Assembly: GCA_022414725.1 (NCBI GenBank)
Contig: CM039462.1
Span: 43,396,151 to 43,460,150 of the forward strand
Direction of reading: 5' to 3'
DNA from: Microglena sp. YARC
Taxonomy: Eukaryota > Chlorophyta > Chlorophyceae > Chlamydomonadales > Chlamydomonadaceae
DNA length: 64,000 bases
The notes under the pieces were generated by a model. That model was not told the origin of the DNA. It saw only the letters and a program-made list of their open reading frames with translations, and did not search any database. This document shows positions 11,201 to 24,115 of the stretch, one piece after another. A program made the translations under genes and the position numbers. Positions within the stretch are counted from its first letter, which is position 1. Each line of letters starts with the position of its first letter.

Positions 11201-14200
11201 TATGTGTGCGTGCATGGGTGAGTGTGTGTGTGTATGGGTGTGTATGTGTGTGTGTGCATGGGTGAGTGTGTGTGTGTATGTGTGTGTATGTGTGTGTGCA
11301 TGGGTGAGTGTGTGTGTGTGTGTGTGTGTATGTGTGTGGGTGCATGGGTGAGTGTGTGTGTATGTGTGTGTATGTGTGTGTGCATGGGTGAGTGAGTGTG
11401 TGTGTATGTGTGTGTATGTGTGTGTGCATGGGTGAGTGTGTGTGTTTGTGTGTGTATGTGTGTGTGCATGGGTGAGTGTGTGTGTGTATGTGTGTGTGCA
11501 TGGGTGAGTGTGTGTGTGTATGTGTGTGTATGTGTGTGTGCATGGGTGAGTGTGTGTGTGTATGTGTGTGTATGTGTGTGTGCATGGGTGAGTGTGTGTG
11601 TATGTGTGTGTGCATGGGTGAGTGTGTGTGTATGTGTGTATATGTGTGTGCATGGGTGAGTGTGTGTGTGTGTATGTGTGTGTGCATGGGTGAGTGTGTG
11701 TGTATGTGTGTGTGCATGGGTGAGTGTGTGTGTATGTGTATGTGTGTGTGCATGGGTGAGTGTGTGTGAAGTAACAGCGGTCCATGTTGCGAAGCACGCT
11801 GACCTGGCAGATGGCGAGTGGGGAGGAAAGTGGCATAATAGTTGTATGTTTCTGTGTGTGTATGTGTGTGTGTGTATGTGTGTGTATGTATGTATGTATG
11901 TATGTGTATGTGTGTGTATGTGTGTGTATGTGTGTGTATGTGTGTGTATGTGTCTGTGTGTATGTGTGTGTATGTATGTGTGTGTGTGTATGTGTGTGTA
12001 TGTGTATGTGTGTGTATGTGTATGTGTGTATGTGTATGTGTATGTCTGTGTATGTGTATGTGTGTGTGTGTGTATGTATGTGTATGTGTGTGTATGTGTG
12101 TATGTATGTGTATGTGCATGTGTATGTGTATGCATGTGTATGTATGTGTATATGCATGTGCATGTGTTTGTGTATGCGTGTATGTGTATGTGTGTGTATG
12201 TGTATGTATGTGTATGTATGTGTATGTGCGTGTATGTGTATGTGTGTGTGTATGAGTATGTGTGTGTGCATGGGTGAGTGTGTGTGAAGTCAAAGCGGTC
12301 CATGTCGTTAAGCACGCTGACCTGGCAGATGGCGAGTGGGGAGGAAAGTGGCATAAGAGGCGTGTGTGTATGTGGATGGGTGGGTGAGTGTACGTGTGTG
12401 AGAGCATGTGTGTGTATGTGTGTGCATGGGTGAGAGTGCCAGTGAGTGAGCAAGTGTGTGTATGTGGGTGGGTGGGTGAGTGTACGTGTGTGAGAGCATG
12501 TGTGTGTATGTGTGTGCATGGGTGAGAGTGCCAGTGAGTGAGCAAGTGTGAGTATGTGGGTGGGTGGGTGAGTGTACGTGTGCGAGAGCATGTGTGTGTA
12601 TGTGTGTGCATGGGTGAGAGTGCCAGTGAGTGAGCAAGTGTGTGTATGTGGGTGGGTGGGTGAGTGTACGTGTGTGAGAGCATGTGTGTGTATGTGTGTG
12701 CATGGGTGAGAGTGCCAGTGAGTGAGCAAGTGTGCATGTGTGTACATTTGAAGACATCGTAATCCATGGTGACGAGTGGGGAGGGAAGAGGCATAAGAGG
12801 TGTGTGTGTGTGTGTGTGTGTGTGTGTTAATGAGCGTGGGTGTGAGTGTGGGTGTGTGTGTTTATGAGTGTGGGTGTGTGAGAATGTGTGTGTGTGTGTT
12901 AATGAGTGTGGGTGTGAAGACATCGCAGGCCATGTCAAGCAGCACACTGACCAGGTAGATGGCGAGTGGGGAGGGAAGTGGCACATGAGGTGTATGTGTG
13001 TGTGTGTGTGTGTGTGCGTATGTGCGTGAATGTGCGCATGTGTGTGTGTGAGTATGTGTCAGCGTGTGTGCATGTGTGTGAAGACATCGCAATCGATACA
13101 TACTAATGTGCATGTGTGTGAAGACATCGCAATCAATACAGCTATACATAATATATAGCTGAAAGCTGTCCTGGCAGATAGCGAGTTGGCAGAGATGCGT
13201 GTGTGCATGTGTGTGTGAGCGTGTGTGTATGTGTGTGTATGTGTGAGTGTGATCAATCAATACCGAGCTGAAAGCTGTCCTGGCAGATAGCGAGTGGGCA
13301 GAGATGCGTGTGTGCATGTGTGTGTGAGCGTGTGTGTATGTGTGTGTATGTGTGAGTGTGATCAATCAATACCGAGCTGAGAGCTGTCCTGGCAGATAGC
13401 GAGTGGGCAGAGATGCGACAGAACAGACAGATGTGAGTGTGTGAGTATGTCTGCATGTGTGTGTGAGAGTATGTATGTGTGTTTATGTGTGTGTGTGTAG
13501 ACTTCGCAATCCATACCAAGCAGAAAGCTGTCCTGGTATATGGCAAGTGGGGAGAGATGCGACATAAGTAGGGGTCGGCAATATGATATCATATGATATC
13601 ATGTCATCATATGATATCATATGATGCCGGCGGTCTGACTAGGTAACTTTGGCCTGGGGCATCACATCATATGATATTAAATCATATGATTTTTGTACGA
13701 TATCGTATGATATCATACTCGCCTTTGGTCAACATCATATGATTTGCCGTTCCCTAGACATTAGTGGTGTGTGAATGTGTGTGTTTAGGTTTGATTCTCT
13801 TGTTTCTTTAACTTTCTCTGCCTGTCGTGCGTTTGCTGCAAGGAAGAAAGAAAAGCGAAAAATGTAAAATCGTAAAAAAAAGACCTGCGATAACATAGTA
13901 ATATAATGGGGTTTCTGGCCATTCATCTGTCCCTTTCTCAAGCTGAAAAATGGTTACAAGCAAAAACAATCTTCCAAATGACTAATAGGAGCCCTTCCAT
14001 TAAACAGCTATAAAATCAGGGAACGGCAATATGATATCATGTCATCATTTGATATCAGACGATGCCGGCGGCCTGGCTAGGCTTTATTTACATATAATAG
14101 CATATGATGCATTTGTATGATATCATATGATACCATACTCGCCTTAGGTCAACATCAGATGATATGCCGGTCCCTAAATATATTAGTGCACACCGTGCCG

Positions 14201-17200
14201 ATAAAGGGCTTGTGCCGATCCTTGTGTGTGTTAGTGTGTGTGTGCATGGGTGAGTGTATGTGTGTGTGCCGAAAATAAAAACAAACCGCTGTTCGCACCG
14301 TGTCGACAAAGGGCTTGTGCCCATCCTTGTGTGTGTATGTGTGTGTGTGCATGGGTCAGTGTATGTGTGTGCCCAAGACAAAACAAATCCCTGTGCACAC
14401 CGTGTCGATAAAGGGCTTGTGCCAATCCGTGTGTGTGTATGTGTGTGTGTGTGCATGGGTGAGTGTATGTGTGTGTGCCCAAGACACACACAAGAACCGG
14501 TGCGCACCGTGTCGATAAAGGGCTTGTGCCAATCCTTGTGCGTGTATGAGTGCATGGGTGAGTATATGTGTGTGTGCCCAAGACAAAAACGAATCCCTGT
14601 GCACACCGTGTCGATCAAGAGCTTGTGCCGATTCTTGTGTGCGAATGTGTGTGTGTGTGTGCATGGGTGAGTATATGTGTGTGTGCCCAAGACAAAAACA
14701 AAACCTTGTTCACACCGTGTCCATAAAAGGCTTGTTCCGATCCTTGTGCGTGTATGTGTGCATGGGTGAGTGTATGTGTGTGTGCCCAAGACACACACAA
14801 AAACCGGTGCGCACCATGTCGATAAAGGGCTTGTGCCAATCCGTGTGTGTGTATGTGTGTGAGTGTGTGTGTGTGTGCATGTGTTAGCGTATGTGTGTGT
14901 GCCCAAGATACCCACAAAACCCGGCGCGCGCCGTGTCGATAAAGGGCTTGTGACGATCCTTGCAGATGATTGTGACAAGCCAGTAATTGAGCGATTAGGT
15001 GCGGCGCTTGTAGCTGGAAAGAATAACTTTTGCCCATGCCCAATACAAAACAATCCCTGATGCCCTCATGCAACCCATGCCCATGCCCAAGACCCAAACA
15101 AATCCCTGTGCGCACCGTTTCGATAAAGAGCTTGTGACGATCCTTGCAGATGATTGTGACAAGCCAGTAATTGAGCGAGCCAGTAGGTGCGGCGCTTGTA
15201 GCTGGAAAGAATAACTATTGCACATGCCCAATACAAAACAATCCCTGATGCCCTCATGCAACCCATGCCCATGCCCAAGACCCAAACAAATCCCTGTGCG
15301 CACCGTGTCGATAAAGAGCTTGTGACGATCCTTGCAGATGATTGTGACAAGCCAGTAATTGAGCGATTAGGTGCGGCGCTTGTAGCTGGAAAGAATAACT
15401 ATTGCCCCATGCCAATACAAAACAATCCCCTGATGCCCTCATGCAACCCATGCCCATGCCCAAGACCCAAACAAATCCCTGTGCGCACCGTGTCGATAAA
15501 GAGCTTGTGACGATCCTTGCAGATGATTGTGACAAGCCAGTAATTGCGGACGACTGCGTGCTTGATATCCACCTGATAGAAATAACACAAAAGTAGTTGC
15601 TCAAATGAATGAATGAATGAATGAATGAATGAATGAATGAATGAATGAATGGCTGAAATTCAATCAAATGAAACAATGACCACCAGCCAGTAATTGCGGA
15701 TGACTGAGTGCTTGATATCCACCTGATAGAAATAATACACAAGTAATAGATACATTTAATTAATGAAATAAATTTAAAGAATGAAATCAATTTCATGAAG
15801 TAAACTGATTGTGACCAGCCGGTAATTGTGGCTGACTGAGTGCTTGGTATCCACCTGATAGTAATAGCACTCCAGTAGTAGCTAAATTTAATGAATGAAT
15901 GAATGAAATCAATTCAATGCAGTGAAACGATGGTCACCAGCCGGTAATTGAGGCAGACTAAGTGCTTGGTATCCACCTGATAGTAATAGCACTCCAGTAG
16001 TAGATCAATTTAATGAATGAATGAAATCAATTCAATGCAGTGAAACGATGGTCCCCAGCCGGTAATTGAGATAGACTAAGTGCTTGATATCCACTTGATA
16101 GAAATAGCACTCCAGTAGTAGATAAAGTTAATGAATGAAGTCAATTCAATGAAGTAAAACGTTGCCACATTGGTCACCAGCAGGCTGATGAGACTGACTG
16201 AGAGCTGGATACCCACCTGATAGAAATAACACAACACACAACTACACAAGAAGTAGCCTGTTTTATTAAATGTACTACCTTTTATGAAGTGAAACAATGG
16301 CTACCAGCCAGGGTACTTCCAAGCGCGCACTTCTTGAGTTTTGAGAATTTTTGAGTTTCGCGCAGTTATTAGCACCCCCCTGTGGGCGCAGCAAGCAATT
16401 TTTGCGCTTTTTGCACTGCAAAGCGCAGTTTTTATTTTTTGAAGTGCGCTAAAGCGCTGGCCAATTTGGTCAATGGAAGTACCCTGCTACCAGCATTAGT
16501 GGCTAACCAAGTAATGGTGACTTTCCCCAGCTGCGGCGTACGGGAGGGTCCCCTTCACACCCACGCCCCCTCGAGGCGTTATCTTTTTTTTTTTTTTTTT
16601 TTTGGGCTAACCAAGTTTAGATCACTGAAGTAAAACCATGGCCGCCAGGTTTAGGTCACTGAAGTGAAACCATGGCCACCAGCATGTGTGGCTGACCAAG
16701 TTTAGATCACTGAAGTAAAACCATGGCCGCCAGCCGGTAATCGAGGCTGTATGAGTGCTTGATATCCACCTGATAAAAATAACAGCCACAACTAACTAGC
16801 AGATTGAGCTCGATTTTAATAAACGAAATCAATATAGACAATATAAACGAAGTGAGTGAACGATGGCCACCAGCATGTTGTGTTGTGACCAGGTTTTAGG
16901 TCACTGAAGTGAAACGATGGCCACCAGCATGTGTGCTGACCAGGTTAGGGTCACTGAAGTGAAGTTGGCTTGACAGGTTTTAGGTCATGAGTGAAACGAT
17001 GGCCCAGCATGTGTGTGTAGGCGAGAGTTAGGTCACTGAAGTGAAACGAATGGCCACCAGCATGTGTGGCTGACCAGGTTTAGGTCACTGAAAACGATGG
17101 CCACCAGCATGTGTGGCTGACCAGGTTTAGGTCATGAAGTGAAACGATGGCCAACCAGCATGTGTGGCTGACCAGGTTTAGGTCACTGAAGTGAAACGCA

Positions 17201-20200
17201 TGGCCACCAGCATGTGTGGCTGACCAGGTTTAGGTCACTGAAGTGAAACGATGGCCACCAGCATGTGTGGCTGAACCAGGTTTAGGTCACTGAAGTGAAA
17301 CGATGGCCACCAGCATGTGGTGGCTGACCAGGTTAGGTCACTGAAGTGAAACGAGGCCACCAGCATGTGTGGCTGACCAGGTTTAGGTCACTGAAGTGAA
17401 ACGATGGCCACCAGCATGTGTGGTGACCAGGTTTTAGGTCACTGAAGTGAAACGGGCCACCAGCATGTGTGGCTGACCAGGTTTAGGTCACTGAAGTGAA
17501 ACGGATGGCCACCAGCAAGTGTGGCTGACCAGGTTTTAGGTCCACTGAAGTGAAGATGGACCAGCATGGTGGCTGACCAGGTTTAGGTCACTGAGTGAAA
17601 CGATGGCCACCAGCATGTGTGGCTGACCAGGTTTAGGTCACTGAAGTGAAACGATGGCCACCAGCATGTGTGGCGACCAGGTTTAGGTCACTGAAGTGAA
17701 ACGATGGCCACAGCATGTGTGGCTGACCAGGTTTAGGTCACTGAAGTGAAACGATGGCCACCAGCATGTGTGGCTGACCAGGTTTAGGTCACTGAAGTGA
17801 AACGATGGCACACCAGCATGTGTGGCTGACCAGGTTTAGGTCACTGAAGTGAACGATGGCCACCAGCATGTGTGGCTGACCAGGTTTAGGTCACTGAAGT
17901 GAAACGATGGCCACCAGCATGTTGTGGCTGACCAGGTTAGGTCACTGAAGTGAAACGAAATGGCCACCAGCATGTGTGGCTGACCAGGTAGGTCACGTGT
18001 CAGTGAAGTTGCAACAGCATGTGTGCTGACCAGGTTTTAGGTCACTGAAGTGAAACGGATGTGCCACAGCATGTTGGCTGACCAGGTTTAGGTCACTGAA
18101 GTGAAACGATGGCCACCAGCATGTGTTGGCTGACCAGGTTTAGGTCAAACTTGAAACGATGCGGTCACTGATCAATGGGTGCTGAGTGAAACGATGGCCA
18201 CCAGCATGTGTGGCTGACCAGGTTTAGGTCACTGAAGTGAAACGATGGCCACAAGATGTGTGGCTGACCAGGTTTAGGTCCACTGAAGTGAAACGATGGC
18301 CACCAGCATGTGTGGCTGACCAGTTTTAGGTCAACTGAAGTGAAACGATGGCCACCAGCATGTGTGCTGACCAGGTTTAGCGTCACTGAAAGTGAAACGA
18401 TGGCCACCAGCATGTGTGGCTGACCAGGTTTAGGTCACTGAAGTGAACGATGGCCACAGCATGTGTGGCTGACCAGGTTTAGGTCACTGAAGTGAAACGA
18501 TGGCCACCAGCATGTGTGGCTGACCAGGTTTAGGTCACTGAAGTGAAACGATGGCCACCAGCATGTGTGGCTGACCAGGTTTAGGTCACTGAAGTGAAAA
18601 CGATGGCCACCAGCATGTGTGGCTTGACCAGGTTTAGGTCACTGAAGTGAAACGATGGCCACCAGCATGTGTGGCTGACCAGGTTTAGGTCACTGAAGTG
18701 AAACGATGGCCACCAGCATGTGTGGCTGACCAGGTTTAGGTCACTGAAGTGAAACGATGGCCACCAGCATGTGTGGCTGACCAGTTTAGGTCACTGAAGT
18801 TGAAACGATGGCCACCAGCATGTGTGGCTGACCAGGTTTTAGGTCACTGAAGTGAAACGATGGCCACCAGCATGTGTGGCTGACCAGGTTAGGGTCACTG
18901 AAGTGAAACGATGGCCACCAGCATGTGTGGCTGACCAGGTTTAGGTCACTGAAGTGAAACGATGGCCACCAGCATGTGTGGCTGACCAGGTTTAGGTCAC
19001 TGAAGTGAAACGATGGCCACCAGCATGTGTGGCTGACCAGGTTTAGGTCACTGAAGTGAAACGATGGCCACCAGCATGTGTGGCTGACCAGGTTTAGGTC
19101 ACTGAAGTGAAACGATGGCCACCAGCATGTGTGGCTGACCAGGTTTAGGTCACTGAAGTGAAACGATGGCCACCAGCATGTGTGGCTGACCAGGTTTAGG
19201 GTCACTGAAGTGAAACGATGGCCACCAGCATGTGTGGCTGACCAGGTTTAGGTCACTGAAGTGAAACGATGGCCACCAGCATGTGTGGCTGACCAGGTTT
19301 AGGTCACTGAAGTGAAACGATGGCCACCAGCATGTTGTGGCTGACCAGGTTTAGGTCACTGAAGTGAAACGATGGCCACCAGCATGTGTGGCTGACCAGG
19401 TTTAGGTCACTGATGTGAAACGATGGCCACCAGCATGTGTGGCTGACCAGGTTTAGGTCACTGAAGTGAAACGATGGCCACCAGCATGTGTGGCTGACCA
19501 GGTAGGTCACACTGGTGAAGTGAAACGATGGCCACCAGCATGTGTGGCTGACCAGGTAGGTTGAAGGTCATGTGTGGCTGACAGGTTGTCACTGAAGTGA
19601 AACGATGGCCACCAGCATGTGTGGCTGACCAGGTTTAGGTCACTGAAGTGAAACGATGGCACCAGCATGTGTGGCTGACCAGGTTTAGGTCACTGAAGTG
19701 AAACGATGGCCACCAGCATGTGTGGCTGACCAGGTTTAGGTCACAGGTTAGTGAAGTGAAACGATGGCCACCAGCATGTGTGGCTGACCATGTGTGGCTG
19801 ACCAGGTTTAGGTCACTGAAGTGAAACGATGGCCACCAGCATGTGTGGCTGACCAGGTTTAGGTCACTGAAGTGAAACGCATGGCCACCAGCATGTGTGG
19901 CTGACCAGGTTTAGGTCACTGAAGTGAAAAACGATGGCCACCAGCATGTGTGGCTGACCAGGTTTAGGTCACTGAAGTGAAACGATGGCCACCAGCATGT
20001 GTGGCTGACCAGGTTTAGGTCACTGAAGTGAAACGATGGCCACCAGCATGTGTGGCTGACCAGGTTTAGGTCACTGAAGTGAAACGATGGCCACCAGCAT
20101 GTGTGGCTGACCAGGTTTAGGTCACTGAAGTGAAACGATGGCCACCAGCATGTGTGGCTGACCAGGTTTAGGTCACTGAAGTGAAACGATGGCCACCAGC

Positions 20201-23200
20201 ATGTGTGGCTGACCAGGTTTAGGTCACTGAAGTGAAACGATGGCCACCAGCATGTGTGGCTGACCAGGTTTAGGTCACTGAAGTGAAACGATGGCCACCA
20301 GCATGTGTGGCTGACCAGGTTTAGGTCACTGAAGTGAAACGATGGCCACCAGCATGTGTGGCTGACCAGGTTTAGGTCACTGAAGTGAAACGATGGCCAC
20401 CAGCATGTGTGGCTGACCAGGTTTAGGTCACTGAAGTGAAACGATGGCCACCAGCATGTGTGCTGACAGGTTTAGGTCACTGAAGTGAAACGATGGCCAC
20501 CAGCATGTGTGGCTGACCAGGTTTAGGTCACTGAAGTGAAACGATGGCCACCAGCATGTGTGGCTGACCAGGTTTAGGTCACTGAAGTGAAACGATGGCC
20601 ACCAGCATGTGTGGCTGACCAGGTTTAGGTCACTGAAGTGAAACGATGGCCACCAGCATGTGTGGCTGACCAGGTTTAGGTCACTGAAGTGAAACGATGG
20701 CCACCAGCATGTGTGGCTGACCAGGTTTAGGTCACTGAAGTGAAACGATGGCCACCAGCATGTGTGGCTGACCAGGTTTAGGTCACTGAAGTGAAACGAT
20801 GGCCACCAGCATGTGTGGCTGACCAGGTTTAGGTCACTGAAGTGAAACGATGGCCACCAGCATGTGTGGCTGACCAGTTTTAGGTCACTGAAGTGAAACG
20901 ATGGCCACCAGCATGTGTGGCTGACCAGGTTTAGGTCACTGAAGTGAAACGATGGCCACCAGCATGTGTGGCTGACCAGGTTTAGGTCACTGAAGTGAAA
21001 CGATGGCCACCAGCATGTGTGGCTGACCAGGTTTAGGTCACTGAAGTGAAACGATGGCCACCAGCATGTGTGGCTGACCAGGTTTAGGTCACTGAAGTGA
21101 AACGATGGCCACCAGTTGGCTGACCAGGTTAGGTCACTGTGGCTGACCAGGTTTAGGTCACTGAAGTGAAACGATGGCCACCAGCATGTGTGGCTGACCA
21201 GGTTTAGGTCACTGAAGTGAAACGATGGCACACAGCATGTGTGGCTGACCAGGTTTAGGTCACTGAAGTGAAACGATGGCCACCAGCATGTGTGGCTGAC
21301 CAGGTTTTTGAAGGTCACTGAAGTGAAACGATGGCCACCAGCATGTGTGGCTGACCAGGTTTAGGTCACTGAAGTGAAACGATGGCCACCAGCATGTGTG
21401 GCTGACCAGGTTTTAGGTCACTGAAGTGAAACGATGGCCACCAGCATGTGTGGCTGACCAGGTTTAGGTCACTGAAGTGAAACGATGGCCACCAGCATGT
21501 GTGGCTGACCAGGTTTAGGTCACTGAAGTGAAACGATGGCCACCAGCATGTGTGGCTGACCAGGTTTAGGTCACTGAAGTGAAACGATGGCCACCAGCAT
21601 GTGTGGCTGACCAGGTTTAGGTCACTAAAGTAAAAGGATGGCCTCCATACAGTAATTCAGGCTGTCTACGGTGCACATTTTTGTAGACACGACTCCCAAA
21701 GTTTGCATATGGCGGGCCAATTGGCTATGAACGACTGGAAACCTGGCAATCGTTGTGTACGTTTGTGTTGACTCACCTCGACTTGACCAGTGATTCCATG
21801 CAACAGCTCAGTGCGCAGAGGGATTTTTTTTGTCTTGAGCACACACACATACTCTCACCCATGCACACACACACATATACCCTGCATATGTTCGTGGTGA
21901 CTCACCTCGACTTGACCCGTGATTTCCATGTAACAGCTCGTGGGCACAGGCTGCGTGAGGGCATCAGAGCATGGGTTTAGGCAGAGTAAAAACGAAAAAA
22001 AACAAGAATTGTATAGGTAGATACAAATATAATTTAAGGGCGCAGTGCAATAAGTTTGTTAAAAATAATTGTTCCTTTGAAGGGTGCGCTACGGGCTCAG
22101 GCAAGGATACGGACACGGGCACAGGCTGCATGAGGGCAATAGTGCATGGGTTCAGGTAGAGTAAAAACGAAACAAAAAACAAGAATTGCATAGGCTTTGA
22201 AGATGAACAAATCGATTGAATGGCGCAGTAAAGGCTCGAATACGGACACGGGCACAGGCTGCCTCAGTGCATCAGTGCACAAGATCAGGCGGAGTAAAAA
22301 GGAAAAAAAAACAAGACTTTTATAGGTTTTACAGATACAAATATAATTCAAGGGCGCAGTAAGGGCACGGGTGAGGACACGGGCACAGGCTGCCTCAGTG
22401 CATCAGTGCATGGGTTCAGGCTGAGTACAAAACAAAGCAAAAAACAAGACTTTTCTAAGTTTTCCAGATTTCATTAGAGGGTGGGTAAGAACCCCCCATG
22501 CCCCACCAACAATACTCACCAGGCCCAGTTGCTGATAGTCGGCCGCTCTCTCAGCACCACTCTGTCCCTGCCCATTGGACGGTTGCGTAGAACCCCCCAT
22601 GCCCCACCAACAATACTCACCAAGCCCAGTTGCTGATAGTCGGCCGCTCTCTCAGCACCACTCTGTCCCTGCCCAGTAGACAGCAGCGTAGAACCCCCCA
22701 TGCCCCACCAACAATACTCACCAGGACCAGTTGCTGATAGTCGGCTGATCTCTCTGCTCCACTCTGTCCCTGCCCATTGGACGGCGGCGTTGAACCCCCC
22801 ACGCCCCACCAACAATACTCACCAGGCCCAGTTAGTGATAGTCGGCCGCTCTCTCAGCACCACTCTGTTCCGGACCATTACAGGGCGGGGTAGAACCCCC
22901 CATGCCCCAACAACAATACTCACCAGGCCCAGTTGCTGATAATCAGCCGCTCTCTCAGCACCACTCTGTCCCTGCCCATAAGACGACGACGTAGAACCCC
23001 CCCAGCTTCACCAACAATACTCACCAGGCCCAGTTGCTGATAATCAGCCGCTCTCTAAGCACCACTCTGCCCCTGCCCATTGGACGGCAGCGTTGAACCC
23101 CCCATGCCCCACCAACAATACTCACCAGGCCCAGTTAGTGATAGTCAGCTGATCTCTCAGCACCACTCTATTCCGACCCATTAGAGGGCGGGGTAGAACC

Positions 23201-24046
23201 CCCCATGCCCCAACAACAATATTCACCAGGCCCAGTTAGTGATAGTCGGCCGCTCTCTCAGCACCACTCTGTCCCTGCCCATTAGACGGCGGCGTAGAAC
23301 CCCCCAAGCTCCACCAACAATACTCATCAGGCCCAGTTAGTGATAGTCGGCCGCTCTCTCAGCACCACTCTGTTCCGGACCATTAGACGGCGGGGTAGAA
23401 CCCCCGATGCCCCACCAACAATACTCATCAGGCCCAGTTAGTGATAGTCGGCCGCTCTCGCAGCACCAATCTGTTCCGAACCATTAGAGGGCGGGGTAGA
23501 ACCCCCCAAGCTCCACCAACAATACTCACCAGGCCCAGTTGCTGATAGTCGGCCGCTCTCTCAGCACCACTCTGTCCCTGCCCATTAGACGGCGGCGTAG
23601 AATTGCTGCGACCTAGGTTGCCCAAGTCGACCTGCGAAACCGCTTGGTCCAAGAAATCGGCAGAGGCTGAAAGGACCTTCGCTAGGCCAATGCCCTGGGA
23701 GTCTGCAGTCATCCCAGCCGGGGCACCGTCCAAAGCCCCCTGTCCAGCATCACTGGGGCCTATTGCTGGCATTGCCAGCCCACTGTTCAAGGCCCCCTGC
23801 TCCATGCACCACTGTTCAAGTTTGCTGCCCTGGACATCCCCTAGCTTGGTTAATGCAGAGGCGGCTGTAGGGTCATCGGCGGAGGAGCAGGAGGAGGCTG
23901 GTGGCGTTCGCATTCTCTGCACAAGGGGTGCAGGCAGTTTAGTCAGAAGTTGACATATGCACAAAATGCTAACAGTATACGGATGTGCAAATATACGGCG
24001 AGGAAGAGGGGATGTAATAATATACAGTGATGCACAGGGGGATGAT

Positions 24047-24115
<69 letters not shown>

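Noticed and set aside
10997..12986. His/Thr-rich frames of 424-633 codons
   Set aside because: Translation of (TG)n/(CATA)n repeats; no start context, no splice pattern, and true acceptor-plus-exon copies lie inside them in another role.
14960..15510. Plus-strand frame [20 protein letters not shown] in three tandem copies
   Set aside because: It looks protein-like, but it is the reverse of the ACR exon coding [11 protein letters not shown]. The minus strand has the family match and splice sites.
20428..21318. 296-codon minus-strand frame repeating [17 protein letters not shown]
   Set aside because: It exists only because the 51-base unit is 17 codons with no stop in that frame. Frames break wherever the array has an indel.
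16611..21640. Centromeric satellite
   Set aside because: Confined between two exons of one gene and derivable from one of them; nothing here suggests centromere function.
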